A DNA stretch of 14,502 bases from AG25 sp035604455 (GCA_035604455.1 DATNIM010000126.1:1-14502), one strand, 5' to 3'. Shown: positions 1 to 7,769, counted from the stretch's first letter. Program-made: numbers and translations. The notes: generated by a model not told the origin, from the letters alone.

Positions 1-1263
1 GGCGGCAAGATGGACCTGTTTCCAAAGTTCGTCGGCGTGGGCGAAAGCGCGTTCTGCCCAGACTCCTTCTCCTGGGGCAAGGGCCAGGGCATCGTGATGG
101 GGTATTTCGATGGCAACTCTGCCACGGCGCTCTGGAACTACGCGCAGCATTTCGCGATGAGCGACAATTCTTACGGCAGCACGTTCGGACCCTCGACGCC
201 GGGTGTGCTCAACCTGGTGGCGGGTACGACCTACCCGGCTACCCCTAGTGCCCCGCTTGCCAAGGTGGTCCCCAACAACAGTGGGCCGGGTACGCTTGTC
301 GGCGATGCGGACCCGACCGGCGACGTCTGTGCCGCGGGAACCACGGTGCAGATGACCGGTGGGTTGAACATCGGCGACCTGCTCAACAGCAAGAAGGTGA
401 GTTGGGGCGCATTCATGGGTGGCTTCGACCTGACGATTACCAACCCGAACGGCACCATCGGTTGCGCACGCTCGAGCCCGGCGACGCCGGCGAATGGCGG
501 TCCGACTGCGGACTACATTGCGCATCACGCGTTCTTCCAGTACTACCCGTCCACGGCGAATCCGAAGCACACTCGCCCGGCCTCCGTTTGGGAAATCGGC
601 CATGACGGTCCGGCGAACCACCAGTACGACATCAACGACTTCTTTGCGGCGCTCAAGGCGAACAACCTGCCCTCCGTCAGCTTCCTGAAAGCGATTGCTG
701 CGGAAGACGGCCATGCCGGCTACTCTGACCCTCTGTTGGAACAAGGGTTCCTGGTCCGGACCGTCAACGCGATCATGGCATCGCCGTACTGGGACAATAC
801 GGCAATCGTCATCCTGTACGACGATTCGGACGGCTGGTATGACCACCAAATGTCGGCGATCACAAACCCGTCGGCGGTCAGCCTGTCCGGTGGTGTCGCA
901 GTCGTGAACGATATCGACGAATTGAACGGGCCCGGAGTCTGCGGGAAGGGCACGCCTCTGTTTGGCATCGAAGGACGGTGTAGCCCCGGTCCCCGGCTTC
1001 CGTTGCTCGTGATCTCACCGTTCGCCAAATCAAATTTCGTCGATCACACCGTCACCAACCAGACCTCGGTGATACGCTTCATCGAGGACAATTGGGATAC
1101 CGGCCGAATCGGTTTCGGGTCCTTCGACCAAACCGCAGGCTCACTGATGAACATGTTCGACTTCGACGGCCGCGACCGGCATGATGACGGCCGTGACGAT
1201 CGTGCCAATCGTCGTTTCTTTCTCGATACGGGCACCGGCGAGCCCGTCCACGGGCAGTACTAA
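1..1263 (+). CDS. Phospholipase C / acid phosphatase-type phosphoesterase, C-terminal part (5' end outside window)
   Basis: This is the C-terminal ~420 residues of a phosphoesterase-family protein (Pfam Phosphoesterase: phospholipase C and AcpA-like acid phosphatases), which hydrolyses phosphate esters outside the cytoplasm. The frame is open from base 1, reading Gly-Gly-Lys before the first Met at position 10. That Met is probably internal, because the N-terminal metal-binding motif of the family (around ENRSFDxxFG) is absent and must lie upstream. Visible family signatures are the segment around bases 690-720, with a Glu-Asp-Gly-His motif typical of the active site, and a block near 820-850 reading YDDSDGWYDH, which supplies the Asp and Asp-His metal ligands. 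The C-terminus has the usual Arg-Phe-Ile-Glu-Asn-Trp segment. The last ~35 residues are rich in Asp, Arg and His. It ends just before a strong terminator, so it is probably transcribed separately from the peroxidase gene downstream. Phosphatase and phospholipase C activity cannot be told apart from this part. Confidence 0.9.
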   Translation, partial: GGKMDLFPKFVGVGESAFCPDSFSWGKGQGIVMGYFDGNSATALWNYAQHFAMSDNSYGSTFGPSTPGVLNLVAGTTYPATPSAPLAKVVPNNSGPGTLVGDADPTGDVCAAGTTVQMTGGLNIGDLLNSKKVSWGAFMGGFDLTITNPNGTIGCARSSPATPANGGPTADYIAHHAFFQYYPSTANPKHTRPASVWEIGHDGPANHQYDINDFFAALKANNLPSVSFLKAIAAEDGHAGYSDPLLEQGFLVRTVNAIMASPYWDNTAIVILYDDSDGWYDHQMSAITNPSAVSLSGGVAVVNDIDELNGPGVCGKGTPLFGIEGRCSPGPRLPLLVISPFAKSNFVDHTVTNQTSVIRFIEDNWDTGRIGFGSFDQTAGSLMNMFDFDGRDRHDDGRDDRANRRFFLDTGTGEPVHGQY

Positions 1264-1300
1264 CCAGACTGAAGGCTAGCATTGGCCTAGTCCAACGATG

Positions 1301-1339
1301 ACGAGAGGCAGACGCCAGCGAGCGCCTGCCTCTCGTTTT
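1301..1339 (+). terminator. Intrinsic terminator after the phosphoesterase gene
   Basis: A perfect 10-bp stem (CGAGAGGCAG at 1302-1311 pairing with CTGCCTCTCG at 1326-1335) has a 14-base loop and is followed directly by TTTT. It starts 38 bases after the phosphoesterase stop codon and ends before the next gene begins at 1375, so it separates the two genes into different transcription units. Confidence 0.88.
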
Positions 1340-1374
1340 CGTGTGGGACGCTACGACTCTTCCAACTCCTCGCG

Positions 1375-3267
1375 ATGCGACGACAATCAGAGACTGAGGC
1401 CCGAGCGGGCCTCCACCCAAGGTGGCGGCTAGCGACGGCGATCGGGGCCACCGGGATCGTAGTCACGCTCGCCGTTGTTCACACTCGGACCGCCGTGTCT
1501 ACCGCCAAGTGGCCGCTTCCGTCCCCCACCTACGCGGCGTCGCCCACCCGCATCGGGTTCGAGCACGGGCTCGATGCGCTCGCTGCCGCGCTCGACTCCC
1601 TGGCCCGCGACCTCAACAGCGCGCACCTCGACAACGCGCGCCGGGACTTTGCATTGTCGCGGCAGGCGTATAAACGGATCGAGTGTCTGCTCGAGACGAT
1701 CGGACCGTCCCTGAGCGGGGAATTGAACGGCCCACTGCCTGAGGACAACTCCCGACCGCTGGGTGCGCCCGTGGGCTTCGGGATCGTCGAGAGCGCGCTG
1801 TTCGATCGCGGAGTCCGTGGCGACTCGCTCCGCGCCACCGTGGATGGAATGCGGGATGCGGTGCGGACGTTCCGGGGTTGGACCACCCACCTCCGCATCG
1901 ACGACTCCGTCCTCCTCGACGCGCTGCGCCGCGAGATCGCGCGGGTGATCACGCTGGGGCTCGCGGGCTTCGACTTTGAGTACACGCAGGACGCCGTGCT
2001 CGAATCGTCCGCGGCCTTCGAGGGGATGCACACCCTGGCGCTAGCGGCGGCGGGCCCCGCAGAGTCGGCGGCGGGCCCGTGGGCCGCGATCGACTCGACG
2101 CTCGCAGCCGCGGCCGCCTACCTTCGCGCACACCCCGATTTCACGACGCTCGACCGCCTGACTTTTATCGTGGGCTACGCCAACCCGGCTGCGGAGGCGG
2201 TGCAGGCCGCCCGGCGAGCGCTCGCGCCGGCCGACCGACCCTTCCCGGCCTTGTGGCGTTCTGACGCGGCGACTGTGTTCGAACGCGACGCATTCGATGC
2301 GAGCGCGTTCGCGCCGAGGTGGGCACCTCCACCGTCCCCGGCCTTGGTGAGCCTCGGGCGCCGGCTCTTCTTCGATATACGTCTGTCGGGCCCGGGCACG
2401 CGGTCATGCGCGTTCTGTCACGATCCGGCTCGTGCGTTCACCGACGGGCGTGCCCGCAGCGCGACGCTCGTCCCGCCTCCGCGACCGCCGCGCAATACAC
2501 CGACGCTCCTCAACGCCGCCTATGAGCCGGTCCTGTTCCTCGACGGTCGGGCCGCCTCGCTCGAAGCACAGGCTGCGGCCGTCCTGAGCAGCCCCGTGGA
2601 GATGGGCAGCAGTGAGGCACTCGCCGCGCATCGCCTCCAGGCGGACTCGGCCGACCGCCGCGCCGTCGCCGCGATCTATCCCGATGGCCCGGACACGATT
2701 ACCGGACCCGAGGTCGGCATGGCGCTCGGCGCCTACGTGCGTTCACTCACCGCGCTCAATTCCCGCTTCGACGCGGCGACGCGAGGCGACACCAACGCGT
2801 TGCGGGCCGATGAGCGGCGCGGCTTCACGGTGTTCATGGGGAAGGGACGCTGCGGCACCTGTCATTACCTGCCGCTCTTCAACGGCACGGTGCCGCCCGA
2901 CTTCGCGGTCTCAGAACCCGAGATCATCGGCGTGCCAGCCGAGCGCGGTCTGCACGTCCTTGACCCCGATCTGGGGCGAGCCGGGGTGGATCGCTGGGCC
3001 ACGCATCGCGCGGCATTCCGCGTTCCCACGCTCCGCAACATCGCGCTAACGGCGCCCTACATGCACAACGGCGCTTTCGCGACGCTCGACCAGGTGATCG
3101 AGTTTTACGATCGGGGCGGCGGCGCCGGGACGGGAGTTGTCGGGGTCACGCTGACGCTCCCCGCCAACAAGTTGCACTTGAGCTCACAGGAGCGCGCCGA
3201 CCTCCGCGCGTTCCTCGAGGCGCTGAGCGACACGTCGGTCGCACCGTACCGGGCGTCGGCGGACTGA
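1375..3267 (+). CDS. Membrane-anchored di-heme cytochrome c peroxidase with imelysin-like N-terminal domain
   Basis: This 630-residue protein belongs to the CcpA/MauG di-heme peroxidase superfamily, which uses two covalently bound c-type hemes in the periplasm to reduce peroxide or oxidise a partner. The two heme sites are CAFCH (residues 345-349) and CGTCH (493-497). The typical motifs VPTLRNIALTAPYMHNG (550-566) carry Met563 in the place of the classic CcpA axial Met, so it resembles CcpA more than MauG, where a Tyr is the ligand. A hydrophobic segment at about residues 19-36 follows basic residues and is a signal anchor or signal peptide. Residues ~60-300 form an extra all-helical region with YKRIE (99-103) and an LNGP motif near 117-120; this matches the imelysin-like domain seen in some long bacterial peroxidases. 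Simple CcpA proteins are about 300-350 residues, so the N-terminal half is additional. No clear Shine-Dalgarno precedes the ATG at 1375. The physiological partner is unknown. Confidence 0.9.
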   Translation: MRRQSETEARAGLHPRWRLATAIGATGIVVTLAVVHTRTAVSTAKWPLPSPTYAASPTRIGFEHGLDALAAALDSLARDLNSAHLDNARRDFALSRQAYKRIECLLETIGPSLSGELNGPLPEDNSRPLGAPVGFGIVESALFDRGVRGDSLRATVDGMRDAVRTFRGWTTHLRIDDSVLLDALRREIARVITLGLAGFDFEYTQDAVLESSAAFEGMHTLALAAAGPAESAAGPWAAIDSTLAAAAAYLRAHPDFTTLDRLTFIVGYANPAAEAVQAARRALAPADRPFPALWRSDAATVFERDAFDASAFAPRWAPPPSPALVSLGRRLFFDIRLSGPGTRSCAFCHDPARAFTDGRARSATLVPPPRPPRNTPTLLNAAYEPVLFLDGRAASLEAQAAAVLSSPVEMGSSEALAAHRLQADSADRRAVAAIYPDGPDTITGPEVGMALGAYVRSLTALNSRFDAATRGDTNALRADERRGFTVFMGKGRCGTCHYLPLFNGTVPPDFAVSEPEIIGVPAERGLHVLDPDLGRAGVDRWATHRAAFRVPTLRNIALTAPYMHNGAFATLDQVIEFYDRGGGAGTGVVGVTLTLPANKLHLSSQERADLRAFLEALSDTSVAPYRASAD

Positions 3268-3407
3268 GGCGCGCGTCGGCCTGGAGCACGACGAGCCGCA
3301 AAGCGCAATGGGTTGGCAGGCCGCGACCTGGAGGACTTCCGGGGGCTTTGGCGCTTTCCACTTGATGTTGTAGGGGGTAGGGCTGTGCCTCGAACGCAAC
3401 GCGGCCC

Positions 3408-4154
3408 TCACTTCCCCCGAAGGGTGAGCGGTGCTGCCGCCACGAACACCGCCGCTCCCGATACCAACATGATCAAGCCCGCGAGCTGTTGATCGCGAAG
3501 GGCCAACTCGCCACTCGCTATTACGCCGACATAGTGCGGGTAGACTGCGGTTCCCTTGAACGCGAGCAGGGCGCCCAGCAACCCGGACTGCGTGCCTCCG
3601 GTCGCCAGGTAGAGCGTGCGGGCCGCGTCCGTACGGAGCGCAGCCACGGCGTACCCGAACGCCACGAACGGGCTCCAATAGAGGGCGTACGCCGTGAGCA
3701 AGGTGGCGTGTTCGACGTCGTGCACCACGGGATGGGCGAGCGCACAGTCGTAGAACGCAGGCCAGTGCCAGACCCAGAGCGTGACCGCAGCCAAGACCCA
3801 GGTCACGCGCGGTCTCGTCAGGGCATGACCCCATCGCGCCACGGGTGAGCCCAGGCGCGGCAGCAGGGCCAGCGTCACCGGGCGCATCCCGACGACGAGC
3901 AGCGGCGCCGCGGCGAACGTGAGGACTTCGTGCTGCACCATGTGGGCGGAGAGCCGCGCGTCGCTGAGCGGGTCGAGGCGCGAGCATGCGGCAATGGCGA
4001 CCGCGAGGAGACCACCCCACCACGCCATCAACGGTACGAGCGGGCGCGGGCGCTCCGGCCAGCGCCACCACACGGCCGCGTGCCCTAGCCCGCTCGCAAG
4101 GAGGGTCGCCCCGAGCAGGGGGTGCCACTGCCAGCCGGTGACAAGCGCGACCAC
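3408..4154 (-). CDS. CtaG-like cytochrome c oxidase assembly protein (caa3_CtaG family)
   Basis: This is a 248-residue polytopic membrane protein of the caa3_CtaG family, which takes part in assembly of CuA- and heme-copper-containing terminal oxidases, probably at the copper insertion step. Family motifs are HMVQHEVLTFAAAPLLVVG (71-89), WHWPAFYDCALAHPVVHDVEH (129-149) and a C-terminal DQQLAGLIM (221-229). The many His residues near membrane faces suit a copper role. About six or seven hydrophobic segments are visible. The frame is open far upstream, but the upstream part is an antisense-like shadow inside the subunit I gene; the first reasonable start is GTG at 4154, 14 bases after the subunit I stop. 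A CTG at 4172 overlapping that stop is an alternative. No clear ribosome binding site is seen, so translational coupling to subunit I is likely. It is the last gene of the operon. Confidence 0.87.
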   Translation of the reverse strand: MVALVTGWQWHPLLGATLLASGLGHAAVWWRWPERPRPLVPLMAWWGGLLAVAIAACSRLDPLSDARLSAHMVQHEVLTFAAAPLLVVGMRPVTLALLPRLGSPVARWGHALTRPRVTWVLAAVTLWVWHWPAFYDCALAHPVVHDVEHATLLTAYALYWSPFVAFGYAVAALRTDAARTLYLATGGTQSGLLGALLAFKGTAVYPHYVGVIASGELALRDQQLAGLIMLVSGAAVFVAAAPLTLRGK

Positions 4155-4168
4155 CGCGACGCGGTGTG

Positions 4169-5638
4169 TCAGGACGGAGCGAGGCGCGTCCGGCGGTAGG
4201 CTCGTCCGATCCGGGCGAGGATCTCGGCCCCAAGCCACGCGAGCGCGATCACCATCAGTACCACGAACGGGATGGCGACCCGGGCATACCCCTGCCAGTC
4301 CGCTTCGTGGACAGCGTAGCGCCGCGGGATGCTGTGGGCGCCTTCGAGGAAGAACACCACCGACGTGCCAGCGGCACCGATGCCGTAGAGCCAGGCCGCC
4401 CAGCGGCTCGCCCGGCGCGCCGGCGCGTCGCTCAGTTCGCCCGCGAGGTGATAGAGGTACGCCCAGACGAACGCGGCCACGCCGACCATGTTGTACGTGT
4501 GGAAGTGCGCAGGCACCCACATCGTGTTGTGCATGACCTGATTGATCGGGACCACGGCGTCGAGAATCGCGCCGAGACCGCCCAAGACCCAGCCCCAGAC
4601 GCCGAGGAGCATCAGGATCGCGCTCGGCGACCAATCGAGATCCGCTCCGTAAACGAGCGCGAGGGCGCCAACGATCGTGACGACGAACGACGGGAACGCG
4701 CCCGCGAATGAGCCGAGGTTGCTCAAGATCTGCAGGCCGAGCGGCTGGACGAAGTCCTGGTAGAGGTGGTGGGACCAGGGGAAGAAGATCACGAAGATGA
4801 TCGAGTTCCAGGCGAGGGCGACGGGCCAGGTCGTATGCCACGGCCGACGCGCGAAGCGTGGCAGCGTCCCGTACACGAGCCCCGCGGCGACGTAGATGCA
4901 GAGATTGGCCATCGTGTGCCCGAACAGGAACACGGTGTTCTTCGCCAGGAGGGTGTCGACGTGCTTCACCGCGCCCGCTGCCTCAAGCAACAAGGGTACG
5001 AGATAGGCGAGCCCTGCTACCACCAGCAGGAGCCCGACAATCGCGACGACCGTAGCAATCAGCACTGGAGGCCGCACCTCAGCCTCGTGTGAGCGACCGG
5101 GATGAAACAGCACGTCCCAGGCGAGCGCGCGACCGAATCCTTGAGCGGTCGTGGCCCGCAGTAGCGTCGCGCAGACGACGACGATTGCGAGTCCCGTGAA
5201 CAGATAGCCGATGTACACGGTGACGCCGGCGGCTACGGTCCATGTCTTCCCCTGATAAGGGAGGGGATCGAGCACGGTCCATCCCGCTGCGAAGGCGCCA
5301 AACACGATTGCGAAGACCACGAGCATCATGCCGGTGAGGAAAACCAGGAGGCCGATCCACAAGCCTCGAGATGACACGCGGACGTCAACACTCACCACGG
5401 CCGCGAGGCCCCCGAAGCCGGCGAAAAGAAGGCCTGAAACCATTCCGGCGCCGTGGAGCGTCATGATGCGATAGAACCAGTCGGCTGAGATCACGAGGAT
5501 GCCCGCGTGGTCGAGGCGCATGAGCAGGCCGAGAAGCCCCATCACCACGACAGTGCCGAGGCCGGCCACGAGATACACGATCGCGGCCTGGAGCACGGAG
5601 CCGTTCGTGGCGTTGAGGGTCGGGGCCTCAGGGTCCAT
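4169..5638 (-). CDS. Heme-copper oxidase superfamily subunit I, B-like, lacking the active-site tyrosine (candidate NO reductase)
   Basis: This 489-residue protein has about 12-13 membrane segments and is the catalytic subunit of a heme-copper enzyme. Low-spin heme ligands are His62 (TLHGAGM) and His380. His378 binds the high-spin heme (VPAHFH 375-380). The metal-B site has His241 (FGHTMAN), His290 and His291 (WSHHLYQDF). The HNTMWVPAHFH block resembles B-family (ba3-type) oxidases. In A- and B-family oxidases the residue four after the first copper His is the cross-linked Tyr; here it is Asn245. The helix VII position that supplies Tyr in cbb3 oxidases, six before the His pair, is Ile284. 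Loss of this Tyr is characteristic of nitric oxide reductases of the superfamily, including the CuA-containing NorSY/sNOR group. I infer NO reduction as the likely activity; oxygen reduction by an unusual oxidase is the alternative. It starts 4 bases after subunit II stops, and no subunit III gene is nearby. Confidence 0.88.
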   Translation of the reverse strand: MDPEAPTLNATNGSVLQAAIVYLVAGLGTVVVMGLLGLLMRLDHAGILVISADWFYRIMTLHGAGMVSGLLFAGFGGLAAVVSVDVRVSSRGLWIGLLVFLTGMMLVVFAIVFGAFAAGWTVLDPLPYQGKTWTVAAGVTVYIGYLFTGLAIVVVCATLLRATTAQGFGRALAWDVLFHPGRSHEAEVRPPVLIATVVAIVGLLLVVAGLAYLVPLLLEAAGAVKHVDTLLAKNTVFLFGHTMANLCIYVAAGLVYGTLPRFARRPWHTTWPVALAWNSIIFVIFFPWSHHLYQDFVQPLGLQILSNLGSFAGAFPSFVVTIVGALALVYGADLDWSPSAILMLLGVWGWVLGGLGAILDAVVPINQVMHNTMWVPAHFHTYNMVGVAAFVWAYLYHLAGELSDAPARRASRWAAWLYGIGAAGTSVVFFLEGAHSIPRRYAVHEADWQGYARVAIPFVVLMVIALAWLGAEILARIGRAYRRTRLAPS

Positions 5639-5642
5639 GCCG

Positions 5643-6182
5643 CTAATGAACGGTCAGGGTGTCGAGCATGACGTGATGGGAGACGCCGCAATACTCAAGA
5701 CAGCGAACGACGTACGAGCCTGGCTCAGAGAAACGGTAGATGAGGTGGTTCGCGTAGCCCGGCATTGCCTGCACCTGCGTGAGCAGTGTCCCGTCGGGAG
5801 AGTAGATCGCAAAGCCATGGTTTACGTCCTGCGACTGCACCACGAACTCAACCGGGACCCCCTTGGGGAGAATGCGTTGGCTTAAGTCCCAGGTCCATTG
5901 GGCGCCCCACACCTGCACGGTTACGACGGGGGCTCCGATCGAGCGGCTCCGAAATTGGAAGTAGGGGTAGGCACGGAGCGAGACCGCGAAGACCACGCCG
6001 AACGCGACGAGGAACACACCAAAGAGGAGACGGCGGAGACGTCGCACGCGCGGCGCCGTCGCCTCGTAGGACGGCCCGGGCCCAGCGTGCAGGAGCACCC
6101 AGCCCCACACGGCAGTCCACGCCACTCCAAGGGCGACGAAGACCCACCAGACAGAGACCGGACTGACGCCGTTCGGATTCAT
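5643..6182 (-). CDS. CuA-containing subunit II of the heme-copper enzyme
   Basis: This 179-residue protein is the electron-entry subunit that receives electrons from cytochrome c through a binuclear CuA centre and passes them to subunit I. All CuA ligands are present: His122 (VNHGF), Cys161, Glu163, Cys165, His169 and Met172 in CLEYCGVSHHVM (161-172). Two hydrophobic segments at about 11-31 and 53-70 give the two-helix anchor, with the cupredoxin domain outside. An aromatic WGAQWTW stretch (92-98) precedes the copper domain as is usual. The frame extends upstream to 6317, but that N-terminal stretch looks non-membrane and crosses a palindrome, so I place the start at ATG 6182. No Shine-Dalgarno is obvious there. 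It is shorter than typical A-family subunit II (~220-300 residues) and carries no fused cytochrome c. It is first in the operon with subunit I and the CtaG-like gene. Confidence 0.9.
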   Translation of the reverse strand: MNPNGVSPVSVWWVFVALGVAWTAVWGWVLLHAGPGPSYEATAPRVRRLRRLLFGVFLVAFGVVFAVSLRAYPYFQFRSRSIGAPVVTVQVWGAQWTWDLSQRILPKGVPVEFVVQSQDVNHGFAIYSPDGTLLTQVQAMPGYANHLIYRFSEPGSYVVRCLEYCGVSHHVMLDTLTVH

Positions 6183-6203
6183 GTGGAGGACACGGGAGAC
6201 CCC

Positions 6204-6217
6204 CGACAATATTGTCG
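6204..6217. promoter_or_regulatory. Perfect 14-bp palindrome upstream of the heme-copper operon (candidate operator)
   Basis: CGACAATATTGTCG is a perfect inverted repeat with no spacer, ending 21 bp before the chosen subunit II start codon. It is AT-rich in the middle while its surroundings are GC-rich, and its position suits a repressor or activator site of a dimeric regulator. The half-sites GACAA/TTGTC are in the opposite order to the FNR/DNR consensus (TTGAT-N4-ATCAA), so that family does not fit directly. The regulator is unknown. On the minus strand GACAAT could also act as a -10 element, but no good -35 is seen. Confidence 0.5.
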
Positions 6218-6641
6218 ATGAAGACGTGCCGCTAGAGGCTAGTTGACCGTGCACGGCGAGCTCGCATGCTCGGGAGGCACGTTCCGCACTTCTCCAACCC
6301 CCCGAACCCAGTCCCACCCGCTAGGCGTGCCGACGGGCCATCCACTGGTCCCGTCGTCTCATCGCGTGCACGACAGGACCAGACACGGCCGACAGGCATC
6401 AACTCCCATTCTGCGAGCGGCAAGAGGGCGGTTCTCCAACTGCCTCATGCCGAAAGGACTTAGGGCGTGAAACGGATCCCAAGTGTTCCACGGGGTCCGC
6501 CGCGGCGCCACTCACAGGCGTTACCGATTACGAGAGCGCGAGCTCGGGATTCTGTCATGCGGCCCCGAGGGTCCGTGCAACGGGCTCCGGGGTGGAGCGA
6601 CTGCGCGCTGACCTCGCCGCCACCTCTGCTCGTTATCAGGC
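6218..6641. other. Non-coding stretch between the lipoprotein gene and the heme-copper operon
   Basis: About 420 bases without a convincing gene. Frames here give only short Arg/Pro/Ser-rich translations with no family resemblance. Both flanking genes are on the minus strand, so the stretch holds the 3' end of the lipoprotein transcript and presumably the promoter of the operon. A weak hairpin (TCAGGC pairing with GCCTGA, 6636-6657 on the minus strand) overlaps the lipoprotein stop codon; it has no T-tract. I see no other structure. Confidence 0.5.
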
Positions 6642-7769
6642 TCAATTGGGTGCCTGACTGAGGAGCATCTGTACGACCGGCGGCACCGTCGTTCCAAACA
6701 CGTCCTGCGCGTTAGCGGTCACGATCGCCGGACGAGGTCCTCGGGGACCCTCGTAGCTATCAGGTCCGGTCGGACCCTGGCGGCCAGAGGGCCCGTCGAC
6801 CGCGTCCGGGCAGTGCCCGCCCGTGGGACTCAGACTGCCTTGACCGCCTCTCCCGCCGTTGCCGCCCGGCCCCCCTGGGCCGCCCGGCCCGCCCCGTCCC
6901 CCTGGGCTCCGCGAGTCAACCAAGCCAGCGAGGTACGGCTGATTAGCCGGTACGATGATCGTGATGGTGCCCCCGCGTCCCCCCGGAGCTCCAGGGCCGC
7001 CGCCTCCCCCATCGCCCCCCGACCCACCCGCTTGAGCCGGACACCCGGGGGCACCTGAGGACCCTGACCCGCCCGCGGGGCCTTCCGAGCCCCGTCCACC
7101 CCGGCCGCCGCGAGAGCCAATCGTAAGCCAGTTTGCCGGCGGGACGGCTGTGGCATCGTACAGGAGATAGAAGGGCGAGGACGAGCCTACGGCAACGCTC
7201 GCGACGATCAGCTTGCCGTAGAACGAGGATCGACCGAGCCCGAGTCGCACGGTAACGTCGGGACCGTTCAACCCCGCCTGGGCGCCACCGCCATCGTGGC
7301 CCGCGAATTCGAAGGTGTGCGGCATGCAGCTGTAGTCGGGCGCCACGGTCGCGAAGCCGTGTACGCTCGGTTTGGCCCGGAGAGCCGCGTCGAGCCGGAA
7401 CCCGCTCACCGCGCTGACCAGGGGATCCGGCGCGAGCGTCCAGTTGGCGTCTGAGTTCGCTGCTGCTTGGTCACTCGATAGGTCGAGAAAGATGACGTGC
7501 AGACGGGGCGGATGGTCCTTGTCGTACCTTCGCTCGAACGGGACGTGCGTGCTATCACCGAGCACCGCGCCGTAGTCTGCTTGGATCCCAACGCCGGGGC
7601 AGGCGGTCGCCACGGTGCGGATATCGATGCTGCGGATTTGAGAGACGAGTGTCGGATCCGGCGCGAAGTCCGGTGGTGGGCCATGCGAGCAACCAGCCGC
7701 AACCACTGCGACCGCTGTGCTCAACAATTGGAGCGAAACACCCTTCGCTCTCCCCCTGTGTGCGATCAT
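6642..7769 (-). CDS. Lipoprotein with collagen-like Gly-rich repeats
   Basis: This 375-residue predicted lipoprotein is of unknown function. The start at ATG 7769 is supported by an AAGGGG ribosome binding site 7 bases upstream; an upstream in-frame start at 7850 lacks one. The N-terminus is basic (HRGRAK), then hydrophobic, ending in VVAAGC with Cys27 as the likely lipidated residue. Residues ~30-215 are a non-repetitive domain with beta-rich character and no family I recognise. Two Gly-rich blocks follow (about 219-267 and 290-344) with many G-G-x, G-P-G and G-x-y triplets, separated by a hydrophobic beta-like linker TITIIVPANQPYLAGLVDSR (268-287). The triplets are collagen-like but interrupted. 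This linker-plus-Gly-block arrangement occurs in other bacterial surface proteins annotated as hypothetical or collagen-like, to my memory. Several Cys residues in the export-side domain could form disulfides. It stands alone, with no operon partner. Confidence 0.82.
   Translation of the reverse strand: MIAHRGRAKGVSLQLLSTAVAVVAAGCSHGPPPDFAPDPTLVSQIRSIDIRTVATACPGVGIQADYGAVLGDSTHVPFERRYDKDHPPRLHVIFLDLSSDQAAANSDANWTLAPDPLVSAVSGFRLDAALRAKPSVHGFATVAPDYSCMPHTFEFAGHDGGGAQAGLNGPDVTVRLGLGRSSFYGKLIVASVAVGSSSPFYLLYDATAVPPANWLTIGSRGGRGGRGSEGPAGGSGSSGAPGCPAQAGGSGGDGGGGGPGAPGGRGGTITIIVPANQPYLAGLVDSRSPGGRGGPGGPGGPGGNGGRGGQGSLSPTGGHCPDAVDGPSGRQGPTGPDSYEGPRGPRPAIVTANAQDVFGTTVPPVVQMLLSQAPN

Noticed and set aside
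3268..3407. Convergent gap after the peroxidase gene searched for a terminator.
   Set aside because: Only scattered short complementary runs (for example around AAGCGC and GGCGCTT) were found, with no compact stem and T-tract.
4155..4841. Upstream extension of the CtaG-like frame to a start at 4841 (477 residues in all).
   Set aside because: This part lies inside the subunit I gene in another frame and is Arg/Pro/Asp-rich without membrane segments; only the portion after about 4172 shows CtaG motifs.
6183..6317. Longer subunit II beginning at 6317.
   Set aside because: The added 45 residues are not hydrophobic or signal-like and would place the 14-bp palindrome inside the gene; ATG 6182 sits just before the first membrane segment.
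6636..6657. Hairpin at the end of the lipoprotein gene as an intrinsic terminator.
   Set aside because: It has only six base pairs, a 10-base loop, overlaps the stop codon and has no T-tract.
6830..7156. Repetitive Gly-coding DNA considered as a repeat array or CRISPR-like element.
   Set aside because: The repeats are codon-level GGN runs in frame with the lipoprotein; there are no constant repeats with unique spacers.
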